From contig OX485803.1 in the NCBI GenBank assembly GCA_950295325.1, positions 74,293,554 to 74,357,553 on the forward strand: a stretch of 64,000 bases of DNA, read 5' to 3'. This document shows, piece after piece, positions 22,822 to 35,930 of the stretch (position 1 is its first letter; every line of letters begins with the position of its first letter). The notes beneath the pieces were generated by a model. That model had not been told where the DNA came from. It searched no databases and was given only the letters and a program-made list of their open reading frames with translations. The translations under genes were made by a program, and so were the position numbers. Source of the stretch: Polytrichum commune (taxonomy: Eukaryota; Streptophyta; Polytrichopsida; Polytrichales; Polytrichaceae).

Positions 22822-25800
22822 CTGGGATAATCAATGTAGCCTTATCACGACAAAAGGATGAGTCCCATGATTTGTAAAAGAGAAAGTGAAAAAAAAAAAA
22901 AAAAAAAAAAAAACATTATTGGGACGGTCGGTAAAGATGTATCGTGGTGTGTCTTTTGAAGCCCCAATTACACAAAGAATACAAAGAAGAATCGGCTCCA
23001 ATCTCTTGTCCTATAATAGTACCTCGGTGGCCCCAACCTCCACTCCATCATTGTGGAATTATACATGGAGATTGGTGCATAGTGAACACTAGGGATGAAG
23101 TTTGGTGCAACCCCCCATCCTTTGGCTTCAATCATTCGTCACCAGCAAAGGCAACATACTGCTCATCTGCTGAGAATGGATAGATGAATGTGTTTATCCA
23201 ATACGTTTATTCATTCGTTGATACCGGGGCAGCCGGTACTAGAGAAAGGGGGGGGGGGCATCTGGAACATGCTTGAGAGGATAAAATCACGGTGTGTGAT
23301 TAGCTCTTACTCTGTTCAATGGATCAGCCACGGACAGAGTGGATGGATGGATGGATGGATGAGATAGTATGACATGTGGGGTGAATTATAGGCGTTTATC
23401 TGAATTATTGCACTCACTGATGATGTTATTACAGTGTATTCACTCATTTCGTTCTTCCAATGTGTCAAGTATCTCATCACGAGTTTGTGATCCGGGGGGG
23501 GGGGGTTCTTGAGTTTTTTTTAATGCACTCAAATACATATTTCAAATCTCACATCTTGTAGCAAGTACAAACATCTTTTGCGTATGTTTTTCTCTCAATA
23601 GCTAGAGAATGATATAGGTTGTGAAGAAGAGAAATGTTGATTTGATAAAAGTAAGGCCAGTAAAGAAATTTAAATCGACGGCTATATAACAAGGTGTCAC
23701 ATTTGATGAGAAGTCAACATAGGTTAAAACCTATGAGGTAGCGACGATCGTGGTTTCATAACAAGGTTGCAAGATCTTTGAACGAGTGAACCGCTGTGGT
23801 ACAATAAACTCCTCGAGGGGAAAAAAAATTCAAAAGGCTTATGCAAGAAGATGAAGCCTCGCTCACAAATCATGTGTGGCAACCTCGATGAGGGCTTCAA
23901 AATGAGGTTGGAAGGAGAAAACCTCACAATCCTCTTTGAGGTAGCAAGAATCACGGCTTCGAAACAAGTTAGCATGAAGAAATATCCTCAGTACGAGCGG
24001 TAATGTTAAACTCCAACACTGCAATGTGGTTCAACATTTACCACAAATCCGCTAAATCAATTAGAACACAAAACACAATGCATGTGTTGCAATATGTCTA
24101 TATGCAAGCCAAAGCCATACCTTCCTCTCATCCGCTATCCTTCTATAGGGTTTAGGGTTTAAGGTGTAGGGTTGAGGACTCCTTGTCTACTTGAGAGTTT
24201 GCTCCATGCGATGCACAAGTTGTGAAACTATGGCGAGTGTGTTTGAATTGAGATCTTCATCTTCTCTCTGGCCTGGTGTCTCTTTTTTGCAGTGTTGTGT
24301 GTATGTCAGTCCAGCTCTTGTGCGTGCCTGCGACTTTGTCTTGGTACGTACGGTTGTCCTCAGTTATGGTAGAAGTTTTTGGTCTACGTCAGTGCAAGCG
24401 AGCGGCTTGGGCATGTGTAGCTTGGATTTTGAGGTTGCTTTGACTTAATGCCCCAATGCATCGACTTATTGATCAGAAAGCCAATTGTTGTGTGTGCTGA
24501 TATTTCTACCAGTCTTGTTACTTCGTTTACTCGTTTTGATGATGGGAAAATTCCTCACGAGTCTCGTCTAAGGAAGGATCAGTGGTGTAATGATGTGTCG
24601 ATCTTTAAGTTAGTTGGAGGGATGAGATGACAGTGACTCCGAAGCTGCTATACTCCGGTTTTTGCGATTGGCTTTTCATTGAACCTCTCTTAACATTTTC
24701 TTACTTGGTTCCAACATAAGTCAATCCGTGTTGATGAGAGCGAGCTTCCTCTAGTTCCATGACCTACTTATAGAAAGACTTCTTAATTGAAGTTCGTTCC
24801 CCTTGCTCAACATCCTACTAACGGCCTGGAATTTCTTGACGACATTTTTAAGTTCTTTACATTTGTGCTTGCAATGTAGTGTAGCTTACATATGGGTCAA
24901 GATCTCCATTAGTAGGTAAATCTTATTTGCTTCGACCTTGCACACCAGAAGTCTGATCTTCAACAATGTCATGATCTCCCGCCACCTTCAGGCACGAGTC
25001 CCTTTGAATAATGAAGTGAGCAATCATGTTCCGCTTTCGATGTTTTTGACTGAGAATCGCCAATTGAGTGATCACTGTCACTTTCTTCTGCAGGCTTGCT
25101 TCCGTGGGCTTGTGAGAAAATAAAAGTTTTGGGTCGCGAACCCAACAACGAATGTTTACAATGACGTTGCGACCTTGTTTTTGCTCAATGCTATGAGTTC
25201 GAATGATGTACAAGAGTGAGAGAGTTACCTCAAAGGTGCCATTGATCAATCAAACGCTGTAGAGTCTAGACATGCAGGTATATCACCATGACCCTAATCC
25301 CAAAGCGTCTGTTCTCAACAATAGCGCGGGAATTGCTTTTCTGCACATGAACATTAATTGGACAAGGTGTTTCGAAATGTGCAGTCTAGAGTATAATTGT
25401 GAAATAACTAAAACGATGAACCTTCTCCGAAAGGTGTATTGGGGTTTTGCATTAGTAAGTCGCAAGTGTTTTCCCTACAAAATTCTTCAGATTGTATGCG
25501 ATGTAAGCCCTTTCTTTACAACCCTTGAAGGAGCTTTTGATTACCGAAGGAATAACCCGAGCTTTCTTCTTTCCTTCAAGACGTGGCCCTAGTGCAAAAT
25601 GATATGGCTGAAGCGTACTGCATGAAATCCATGCACATTATTGAAATAAGGTGTTGTATACTTCACATCCTAACGTTTATGTATTAAAATATTGTCATGG
25701 AAAATTGAAACTTAGATGAAAATTCACTTAGTGACATTAATTGCAACACTGTAAATCTATAATCCCCAAATTATCTACAAGGAATGACAATTGGTGTTGG

Positions 25801-27380
25801 GTTAACATTCAGTGTTGGTGACACTACACCATGGGTTACAATTTGTATTGAGTGAGACAATTAGAATTGGTCACACTAAATATCATATTTAGTGTAGTTC
25901 GTGGCTTCTATGTTGGATGAATGAGAGGTACACTCGTATGTGATAATTTTCATAATATTCAAATGTAACAAGTTTCACGTGACAAGGGATCCTTGGTAAC
26001 TTATTTCATGTTATATTTGAACATCATTCTATGTTATGTATGGGCATATGTACCTAGGGACCAATGACCAAGACCACCGCTTTCTAAAATCTTTCATTGG
26101 TTCAAAAACGAGTGACAATCCCACTTTGGTTTACACAAGGTCACCAAAAATAGAAGTGACCATGTTTGAAAATGAATGAAAATGTGACGTGAAATCTTAC
26201 ATGTCTAAATTTGGATAATTTATGTTGATCACCTGGTTTTGCATTGACAAAACTCAAATAGGTTGTCTCGACGGTAAATAATGTGATCATGTCAAAAGGA
26301 AAATTATAATTTTAGTAGTTATTTGAAAATGTAATATTAGCATATAATGTTCTTAGTCATATTTAATTTTTAAAAATTGTTGAAGTCTTAAGTTTCATAG
26401 AAACATTGCCATTGCAGTCCAAATCCATTTTACAGTTTATGTCCCTTAACCAAGGCTTATCACAAAGTTATGTGTTAACTCTTGGTCACGGTCATGGGAC
26501 TGTCGACCATGACTTGAAAAAAAATCCTAAATCAAATTTTCTCACATCCCTTAGTCTTATGTGTAAAAGAGTCCTATGTTGACATTTATGCACACCCAAA
26601 TATAGACACCATGATGTTAAGAAATATGGTATAGGCATACACATGTAGATAACAAAACAATATGGATCAAATTTATGCAAAAGACAACTACACAAGGAAT
26701 CCAAATCCACACACACGCACTCAAAAATCAAATAAAACAAAAAGTGTTCGTACTCACAATTAATATCTATAGATTCTTGAAGTTAAGAACGATAAGGATA
26801 TATCATATTTACATAAGCTATTGCTCAAGCTTTCTTGAACACTCTCTTTCCTAAAACGCAACATGGGCACAAAAAATAACATCAAGAGATGCGAGCCATT
26901 AGTGACCTTGAGAATTGATCATCCCGTTGATTAGTGGCAATGAGGTCGAGCTTGGCCACCATAGACAACAATGCTCACGCTCTTGATTCCATTGATTTTA
27001 GCCACATGTGTATTGAGGTAACAACTTAGTCAAAAATACACTCATAGAGAGGGCCACATAGTAGCCATTGTCAATGTCAAGTTAATGTAGACGTAGTAGG
27101 GTGTGGGGAGGCCAATTGTGGGATGGTTGTCACAACTCAAAGTAAAAGTATTGGAGCTTTGTTGTGCAAGACTCAAGGCCTTGGCACATGAGGCTAGGGC
27201 AGGTAAGGCAATGGAGGTGTTGCACTTGGTGGGCCCCGCACCAACAGTAGTGTGCACTGCTGCAAAAATTCCAACATTTAGTTGTGGCGAGGTTTTTAGC
27301 TATGGGTTAGTCGAGGCGGCAACTAAGGGTCAACTTATAGTTTATGTTGTCTTGAGGCCTACAGTCCCGTGAGCTATGAT
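22822..27380. other. Intergenic region with low-complexity tracts
   Basis: No gene that I can support. It includes a poly-A run at about 22889-22912, two poly-G runs (about 23249-23258 and 23494-23506), a (GGAT)n run near 23338-23362 and a telomere-like stretch (tagggtttagggtttaagg) at 24146-24164. ORFs of 60-110 codons here lack recognisable motifs. Confidence 0.45.
25905..25950 (+). repeat. Dispersed repeat family R3, copy 1
   Basis: About 45 bp (tatgttggatgaatgagagg, then gtatgtgataatt) match 45240-45285 closely. Both are probably pieces of one interspersed element. Confidence 0.5.
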
Positions 27381-28440
27381 AGGTGTAGCCTATTGGGTGA
27401 CCATCCAAGAGCAGCCAGAGAAGGAACAGGGCAAGGTGAAGGCAGGCCGAGCAAGCGGCGACAGAGGCAAGGCGAGTGCGAACTGAGGGCGGGGACGAAG
27501 GCGAGAACGCGTGGCAACGGGGGACGAGAGCGAGGGGCAGTAGAGGTCCGGTGTTGGGGCCATAAGCCGGGTACCTTCGAAAACAGAGAGCCAGGCTGGG
27601 CAGGTCAAGACCCGGACGAAGGACCCGGGTACCTGGAGGAGGAAGACGGGGAGCGGACCAACGTGGGTAGGCCACGTGTGCCAGGAACGGATGTGGAGCC
27701 GGGACTCGGGAACCCCGGTTATATAGGAGCCAACCGAGCCCGAGTATCCACGGGAGCCGGCCACGTGGAAAGGAAAAAATCTTGGGAACACACTTAGAAC
27801 ACTGGGAACCTACTTAGTGCGGCGGGAACACGGATTAAGCCTCAGGAACGATACCTAAGTCGGCGGGAACCAAGGACGAGACCGTTGGGGAACGGATGAA
27901 GGCATTAGTAGGATAGGATTAGTTTTAGTGATGACATAGTCACTTTTTGATGAGAGGCAAGCACCTTAGTAACTAGAGGTAGTGACCACTTAGGATTTAG
28001 CGAACAATGAGTGGACACATACTTACTAAAGGATGTGGATGACGGACAAAGCCAAGGGATGAAAATCCCTTGGATGACATTAACCGCCTTAACTATCTAA
28101 GCAATGAAGGATGAAATTGGGAATGAATGACTCATGGATGGTAACCGAACCCACCTAGGCACATCTAGGAAATTAGAAGAACATAACCAATCTTCCCCAC
28201 AATAGCATCTATATTTAGCTCGTGTGGGTTCTGTAAATAGATCCGACAGACCTAAATTTAGAATGTAACATGCATTCAGACTAAAATTAGCCTAATTAGA
28301 CATTTGGCATTAGGGGCCACGCCTAACCGCTAATTCAACCAATTATAAGATTTCAAAACCTATATAAAGGGGCACTACGGACCCCTATACCACCTCATTA
28401 TTCATTTCAACAATCCAACGTGAGCGTCAAGAGGAGCATT
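27381..28440. repeat. GC-richer repeat-like segment with a TATA-like box
   Basis: 27.4-27.75 kb is distinctly GC-rich and open on both strands (142 and 133 codons) without recognisable domains, which is typical of composition rather than coding. A TATA-like tatataaagg at 28361-28370 lies about 70 bp upstream of two direct copies of ggagcattatcgggagcg (28433-28450, 28470-28487). This could be the promoter part of an LTR, but no matching second LTR, primer site or polyprotein is present. Confidence 0.35.
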
Positions 28441-29720
28441 ATCGGGAGCGTTTTAACGAAGACCTATTTGGAGCATTATCGGGAGCGATTTGAAGACAAT
28501 CGGAGCTTCGCGATTTTACTCGAGGAATCGAAGATCTTTTCGACAACCTTGAAGACTCTAAAACGTTTTAGAGATATTTGAAGACTTAAAGGATTGAAAT
28601 ATATCCTCGAGCTTGAAGACTTAAAGGATTGAAATATTATCCTCGAGCTTGAAGACGACTGAAGGCCCGCGGCTGAGGGACCACGAGGCCGCAAGGCGTG
28701 AAGACGAAGACCGAAGATTTAGAGAAATTTGAAGACTCTAAAACTTTTAGAGATATTCGAAGACTGAAGGCCCAAGGGTGAGGGACCACAAGGCCGCAAG
28801 GCGTGAAGACGAAGGCCGAAGACTTAGCGATATGTGAAGATACTCGAAGACGAACGGCTTCGAGTTTGAACACCGAATTTAGACTGTGAGCCCGCGATAC
28901 TGAAGGCCCGCGGACTGGAGACCATGACTGGAGGACCGCGGAACCGGACGGCGAGTTTCCGAGACTTGAAGACTGATTCTTAACGAATCCGAAGACTTGG
29001 AGATATGAAGACCCCTTTTGGGTGTACCTTGAAGATTGAGGGCCCGAGGTACTGAGAGACCACGAGACCATAGGAGCGAAGACTAAAGACCTGTGAAGTA
29101 CTTGAAGACTTGATTGAAGACTTTTGAAGACCGGGAGAACATGGAAAACTAAAGGGGCCACAAGACTGAGGGCCCATGAGACTAGAGGACCGAGAAGACT
29201 TTAGGATTTGAAGGTCTTTTCAAGAGATTACGAAATCAAGGACTGCAAGAAAAGACTTGAAAACACTAAAAGCTTTCTTCAAGATTTGGAGACTGAGGGC
29301 CCTCGGGACCAGAGGACCGCAAGCCCGAGACCAAGACCGCAAGTTTGAAGCCCTTTTGAGGACTAAAGGTTTAAACGAACTTCTAACCAAGATCTAAGAT
29401 ACCTTTTGGGTCTAAGGAGATGTCAAGATATCAAAAGTGAAGATGCTAAGAGATTGACAAAATCCGAAGCTCATCGTGAAGACAAAGAAGATTGCGTAAG
29501 GAATCCAAGACCGAAGCACTCAAGAGAATAGGAAGATTAGAGAAGATCATTCCTAGGAATTTAGAGATATTCAAGAATGAAGAACTAAACTCTTATGAGT
29601 AGAGAATACAAAGGAAAACCAGACAAAAGGAAACTTTAGAAGAATGAAGACATTAAGAGGATTTCAAAGCCATCATTCGAGAAAAGAAGAAATTAAAGAC
29701 CATCAAGTAGTCAACTTCCA
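28433..29720 (+). repeat. GAAGAC-rich degenerate tandem array
   Basis: The plus strand is strongly purine-rich, and gaagac or a close variant occurs dozens of times. Better-preserved units are two adjacent copies of about 35 bp at 28578-28612 and 28613-28648 (gacttaaaggattgaaat core) and two copies of about 105 bp starting at 28657 and 28762 (gactgaaggccc, then gagggaccac, then ggccgcaaggcgtgaagacg). More degenerate gact-gagggccc and gaggaccg units continue to about 29330. The minus-strand ORFs across it only translate the repeat. Confidence 0.8.
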
Positions 29721-32700
29721 CTTTGAAGGCATTGCAATGAATTGTTAAATGAAAACTCTCAAAGTAATGTGATTGTGAACTTTGGTTGAGGATTTATAAA
29801 TGAATGGAAGAATGTTGTTATTGATTACAAAAGAATACTCTCTTCATTCATAACACTTAACCTCGACATTAGGATTTCGGGGAACATAAACTTGAAAGCT
29901 TAGGCTACTTTCTCCTTAGAGATTTATCCAAGAGGAAACACCTTCAAAAGTTAATTTAGATAAGTGTAGTGTCCATGTAAACCGGTCAGCAGCGGGTTAC
30001 ACCGTCTAAGTTGCTAAGGGTTTGAAGGTGACCTCGACACCTTTGTGTTAGCTACAGCCATAGAGGGCCCCAAAGTGGCCATTCCCAACACCATGTACCA
30101 TGGTTATTGGGGCTTCGTCTGCACTTAGACTAAACCTACCCCAATATTTCCTCCTTCCCCAAATCATGGGGACACAATGCTTGGGATATTCTTGGACCCA
30201 CAAAAGTCCAAGAAAGAGGTTTGGTAACATTATAATCATCCTCGAGATTTTAAAAATATGCAAATGATGCTACACGTTTAATAAATTGTTTAAACTTGTA
30301 AGTGACATGCTTAAAGTTCACATGTGTTGATAATGGATACATTGACTGGAAAAATAAATAAAAGAAATGAACACGGTGACAATTACAGGTGCCTCTCCCA
30401 CACCTGCATGGAATAGCATCAAAAGAGTGCAATCTCTTTCATGTAACGGGGACACCTTTGCTTGGTGACACCCACACATGACAAACACTAGCACGGGGAT
30501 TGGGATGTGAGTTGTTGCCAAGGAAAGCCCACTAGAATGCTTGGGGCCTACTCAAACTACTCAAATGCTTGAGGTACATAGTACGTCTATAGTACACCCA
30601 AGCTAAGTAAACTAAAGGTCCTTGGTGTAAGATTGGCCATTTTAACATGGTGTGACGAGGTCTTTCATGTTGGCGTCTTTGGAGCCGGAGCTTTATTATA
30701 TAAGGTAGAAAAACTGAAAGTGTTGAATGACCACTATTGATACACTAGACTAGGGATAGAATGATTCTTGTGTGAACCCGTAATGGCTAATTGTAAAAGT
30801 GGTGGCCCGAAAAGGATGCAATGATCGGTCGGATAGGTGTTGTTTTACATCATGTGCAATCACTTTTGGACGTCATTAAGATAATCATTTTTTGTGCATT
30901 TGTATGCAAAGTATGCTATTTTGATGCTTGAATTAAGGAGACTCTAGTGTACAAATAAGGGGATTGACTTACTTGCCTCTTTGGGAAATGTAACTATTTA
31001 TTTACAAGGAATCAAATTACAAAACTACTTGCACTCCTCATCGTTTCCTCAATTGCATCTCTAAAGAAATATTGCACAAACTTCAAGCCACTATTTTTTT
31101 TTGCCAAATAAACATTTAAAAAAAAATTAACCATTTCCATATATCAACCTTAGTAAAATGCCTTGTGATTACTCCCCAACATTAACCCTTACTTCCCAAG
31201 CAACCCATTTTTGGTTGATGGATAATTTCTTCCTTACATCAAGTTCATCTTACTCATTCATCTGTAATCAAAATAACTATAAGCATGAAGCCAACATGTA
31301 TGTTTATTTATAGACACATGAGCCGTGCAATCTGAAGATGACTAGAACGTGGAGAAAATTGTCAAAGTGTGAAGTGATCATGTTTTTGTTTTGTTGGGAG
31401 CTCGTGTGAGGGTGTTGACTCCAATCATTGGTTGCTGCTCTAGTGCAAACTTTTGCATGAACATCAATGATATTTATTTTGATAAACATGGTTTTTTATG
31501 TTCATATAAAAACTGACCTTTGTGCTCACATCGACTGTTACACTTAACATTCAGACACTTTCTGATTTTCAGGGGGTTCTTTGTGTGCATGTGGTTAGAA
31601 ATATGGGACAATTTACATACTCCAAATGCAAGGTGGCTAGCCTATTGTGGTTTGCACACGTTGGCATGAGAATTTGTGGAGATGCTCAAATATTGAGTTG
31701 TTCCCTTCTAGTGGATACAAACATTATGCTCATTTTCCAAGGTGAATTTGATTTGTCAAAAGGTCTTTTGGGGGGATATAACATGGCGCCTTTTTATGCA
31801 TCCATGCCTTTAACTGTTACAATCTAAAATTCTAGAAGTTTGTTTATGCCCATTTTTTCCCTAGAATGAGTTCATCTTCCATGTTTTGAGATCCAATAGA
31901 TACACCTATCCATGAAGATTACACAACCAACATGGGGTAAAATGCACTCAAAATAACTCTTTCATAGGCTTGGGAAGTCATGGGTTAACAATGTGAGGCC
32001 AATGTCCAAAGTCAACAACCCATAAGCTTACAAGCCTTATGGTTGTAATGGATAACATTTTTCAGCCACGTGGGTCAGTTCCATGACCCTGGAACATGTC
32101 AATTATATTTTGCGGGCCACTCAAACAAATTGGGAATATTTTCTTACTATTCATACATTCAGGACGAACTTGAAAATTTGGATGGAATTATACTCCCCAC
32201 TATGCGCATGCATTGTTGTTCATCCTAAGAATATCCAAAGAAATATTGTTCATCTTGAGAATATCCACATGAAACATGTTCATCCCGATATCATTCCCTT
32301 TTAATTACTATCAATGGAAACACCTTCATTGAAAATACCAACACTATTCACGATATTCTCACTATTCAAACCGACATTATTCACTATTCGTACCAATGTG
32401 TGTTTCTTCCCATGAGGATAAGACAGTGGAGGCCCATGTCACTGGCTAAATATAGAATGGAACATAACCATGTAGTTGAATAATGTTATGTGATATCTAT
32501 CTAACCTTTTTTCCATTGTATTTTCATCGTTATCTTGTCCCGGTCCTTCAAAAGTTGAGAGGTGTTCTTTACGTAAGGAACTTGGCCAAAGCTCACGTAG
32601 TGGCCTCAAGTGAAGTGGTCCCATTGTCCGTGCATTGAATAGGTGGATATGGTCAAAGGCACAACATGTTTTCAATTCCAACATCACCCAAAAGCTTGGG

Positions 32701-33037
32701 AAGTTTTAAGTGCATGTGGGCTCACATTAATTACTCAGGCCGGCCGGTCATGCAAAAAGGGAGCCCTAACCTACATGTTATGTTACCTCTCCCACCATCG
32801 CATGCTTCACAATTTAGGCATTTATTGTACTCCATATTCGCCTATTCCGACAACAATTTTGAAATCTCAAATCCTATCTTACTTCAATCTAGTAAGTTAT
32901 TAATACTAAGTTTTGCAACCCATTTGTAGGGTTTGTTATTCAATGGTGGGTTCTTTCAATGCACTCGTTAGGGGGGCTTGGACCCCTTCTACATGCAAAG
33001 ACTTGGAAACAAGTTGGGGTGGAAGAAAGTGAAAGCG

Positions 33038-33070
<33 letters not shown>

Positions 33071-33089
33071 CATTATGGGCCATCCTCAA
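29721..33089. other. Intergenic region without a recognisable gene
   Basis: No ORF above about 100 codons and no family resemblance. A (GTT)n run lies near 33037-33069. Confidence 0.5.
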
Positions 33090-33092
33090 TTA

Positions 33093-33576
33093 GGGCCACT
33101 TCACACTAGAGATTGTGGGCCCTTGACCTTTGATATATGTGATTTGTCGGAAAGTTGGGGGCGGTCCAAGTTGATTTTACACTAAACCTTGAAGGCCTAA
33201 GGGACCAAAGAAATTTGGGTGGGTGAAAAATCTACGTGGCATCATGCATGGCAACAAGTGGATAACAATTTATGATCCACCAGACATTGCTTTAGGTCCA
33301 TCAAAATGAGGTCGGTCTAACGCAAAACTGGGAGCCATGGCAATCAATGCAACTGCCATTGACTCCTATAAATATTATAATTGCCATGATGAGAATCCAA
33401 AGTTGAGCATATGTTGCAATCCCTCAACATGGTCCGCTTTCACTTTACACTAGGTGTGAGGGCCCGTCAATTGCAAAAAATGGACTCCTATTTCCCATGG
33501 TACGGCCAACATATGATTTTCAAAGATATTGCGATTTTTTATGGTCACGGCTCTTGGTCTATGTGTAAAGCGGTCC
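33093..33576. mobile_element. GGGCCACTTC MITE, 484 bp, TTA target duplication
   Basis: The left end is GGGCCACTTCACAC and the right end, reverse-complemented, is GGACCGCTTTACAC, each followed by a second conserved block near the TTGACC/GTGACC motif. TTA flanks both ends (33090-33092, 33577-33579). The interior matches 34950-35451 (ggtctaacgcaaaactggga against ggcctaacacaaaaccggga). It has no coding capacity. Superfamily by end structure: PIF/Harbinger-like. Confidence 0.75.
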
Positions 33577-34337
33577 TTAGTACCTATCTACAACATCACC
33601 AACAATAACTTTATTGCGTGACATTCATTTTCTTCTTTACGATTCCATTTGCCTCAACTAGATCAATTTACGTATTTGATGCAATTTGTTTGCTTATGTG
33701 TGTATTTAGATAATTCACGTGGCATTTAGGTACATATGTTGTTTCATTAGAACCCAAGGTATTTTGTGGGTGTACTCGATGCTCAACAAACACTAACGCA
33801 ATGCAAACAATGTCCCCTCAAACAATTGATTGTTGATTAAGTTACAATGTTTGTTGGATGTATCCCATGTTATGGGACAAAGGCATTGTAAAGATTGCCT
33901 TTGAGTGATAATAGGGTCCAGGTTATGCATGACAAAACTTAACGAATAAGGTTTGATGAAGCTTAGCGAAAGCTCAGTGTAAGCTCGGTGAAATTTTCAA
34001 TTTAATATGAGAAGAGCTAGTGAATAAAGACAATTACTTTTAAAATGTCATTTTAGGACATAGCCTCTTGTGGCAAAGCCACATTCCCTTGTTTAGATCA
34101 TGTTTGGGTCTCATAGTCTCACACTTCGTTCCCATCAAATATACACCTTGTACTACTTCACATGAGAGGGTTGTTGAATAAGGAGATATGGTAACAACAA
34201 CACCTAGAGCAAGTCCAAGTTGCGAAATTTGGTAATCCCAACCAAACAACTATACCAACATTACCTATAGAAAAAGGATTGTGTTGATATATGAGATTAT
34301 TTGTTGTTTACAATGTCATTGAAATCATGGCGCCATG

Positions 34338-34352
34338 AAAGAGGACAATTTT
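34338..34352 (+). repeat. Left target duplication of the SINE
   Basis: The 15-mer aaagaggacaatttt is repeated exactly at 34551-34565. Confidence 0.8.
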
Positions 34353-34550
34353 TTTTTTTTTATGGTCCGAGATGACCTTAAACTACCGGATGATGGTGGA
34401 GAGATACCCAAATCTCAAGGAAGAGGTTGGCGGTTCGAATCCCGGCTGTGAAATCTCCTCTCTACTTGATGGAAATCTTGCCAAGTGGTCAACTGCCTCT
34501 TGTGCTTTGGTGTTGGCTTGTCGGCTTCTGTCTCCAAAAAAAAAGGAAAA
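34353..34550 (+). mobile_element. tRNA-derived SINE with 15-bp target duplication
   Basis: An A box-like tggtggagag (34394-34403) and a perfect B box ggttcgaatcc (34432-34442) lie about 28 bp apart, as in an internal RNA polymerase III promoter. The body is about 200 bp and ends in an A-rich tail (34536-34550). Identical 15-mers flank it. It is mobilised in trans by a LINE, as SINEs are. The overlapping ORFs are incidental. Confidence 0.8.
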
Positions 34551-34949
34551 AAAGAGGACAATTTTATTACGAAATAACTTATGTGCCATGCATCGATGCT
34601 TCCATGGCAAGTCACGTGATTTGATCACAAAGAAAGAAACATGTGTCGTGTTTTTAGCATCAAAGAGGGTGCTACTTGCAGAGGGTTTGTCAAGTAGCAC
34701 ACAAACTGACAAGCATATAAGTGATGTTAAAGACTATTGTGAAGAAATTGGAGTTCAATTAGTTATACACAGAGGGAAAATATTGAAATGATTTTTTATT
34801 TTTTTAAATTTATTCTTTTCATGTGGGTTTGTTTGTTTGTTTGTTTGAGATCATAAAGTTAACAGTAAACTTTGGGCATCTGTTGAGGAGTGAGCAGGCT
34901 CCTTTGATTGGAGGAAAACATTAAAGTTCATCCTCATTTGAACCTCTCA

Positions 34950-35451
34950 GGGCCACTTCACACACGAGACTGAGAGCCCGTGACCATTACACTTCAAGCA
35001 CTCTCATTGGTGGAAAGGGCAGAGCCGGTCCAAGTTCGTGTCACACTACGCTTGAGGGACCACCAGAGCATGTGAATGCGAGATGGATGTAAAGTCTACA
35101 TGGATTCCTACATGGCATCGAATGGATCATGTTTCATGGTCACTCGGACTATTTTCAAAAACCACCTCTTGGAGGTAGGCCTAACACAAAACCGGGAGAC
35201 CATGGCACTCTGAATGCTCACAACCATTGATTTATTTTATTTTATCATGTGCGAGGACTTGCATGAACATGAATTCTTTGAAATGGCATTTGGTTGGGGG
35301 CCCGGTCACATATGGCTTCACACTACACTTGAGGGTCCATGACCACGCTACATGATTTGGGAGGTGTGTTGGGACGATGGCCTTTGGACACTTTCTTTTG
35401 GGCTCTCACAATTTCATGGTCACGGCTCTTGGCTCGTGTGTGAAGTGGCCC
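34950..35451. mobile_element. GGGCCACTTC MITE, 502 bp, TCA target duplication
   Basis: Left end GGGCCACTTCACACACGAG; right end reverse-complemented GGGCCACTTCACACACGAG, then similar for another 20 bp (gagcc, gtgaccat). TCA flanks both ends (34947-34949, 35452-35454). It is the best-preserved member of the family in the window and contains no ORF of note. Confidence 0.85.
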
Positions 35452-35754
35452 TCAATAGCATGTAGTGTATGATGAATATCAAGTTCAATCGACATGACAA
35501 TCTGGAAGAATAATATAATACCAAGTTCGGGCAAACAAACACAAGGAGTAGATTGTTCGTTTTCCCATGCCAATAATAGCACAATGTGGACGCCTAAACA
35601 TCCCGAAGCCAAGAATAGCCCCAAAACCACTTTAGTATCCTCTTTGATATTAGCCATTTGACACAGGTGAGATAGTACTTACATGGCACTCCAAAATGGG
35701 GCTCACGACCCCGCTTGATCCCAAAAACAACACTTTACGGTGAGCAACACTATA

Positions 35755-35930
35755 ATTATTCGTAAAGTAAAGTGGATGAAACCATGTGTTTAGTGCCAAA
35801 TTATGAGTTTATGAGAATTAACACAAAGTCATCTAAGTTTTCTTAATGTTTAAATCATCATCCACAAGGAGTGGTGTTGGGTCAATAAAAATCAGTTTTT
35901 TAGCTTGTCCTACTAGAATGGGTGATCTAG
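35755..35930 (+). repeat. Dispersed repeat family R2, copy 2
   Basis: Aligns with 49630-49835 (cgtaaagtaaagtggatgaa against cttaaagtaaagcagatgaa; shared gagtttatgagaattaaca and tagcttgtcctacta) and with 9250-9405 inverted. Confidence 0.65.

Noticed and set aside
27369-27797. Open frames of 133-142 codons on both strands
   Set aside because: Both strands stay open because the stretch is GC-rich. No domain, no splice context, and it lies in repeat-like DNA.
28637-29161. Minus-strand 174-codon ORF with repeated FVFTPCGLVVP
   Set aside because: It is a translation of the GAAGAC tandem array; the repeats are at DNA level and the frame is incidental.
34372-34791. 139-codon ORF overlapping the SINE
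   Set aside because: Crosses a SINE and its target duplication; the translation has no family resemblance.
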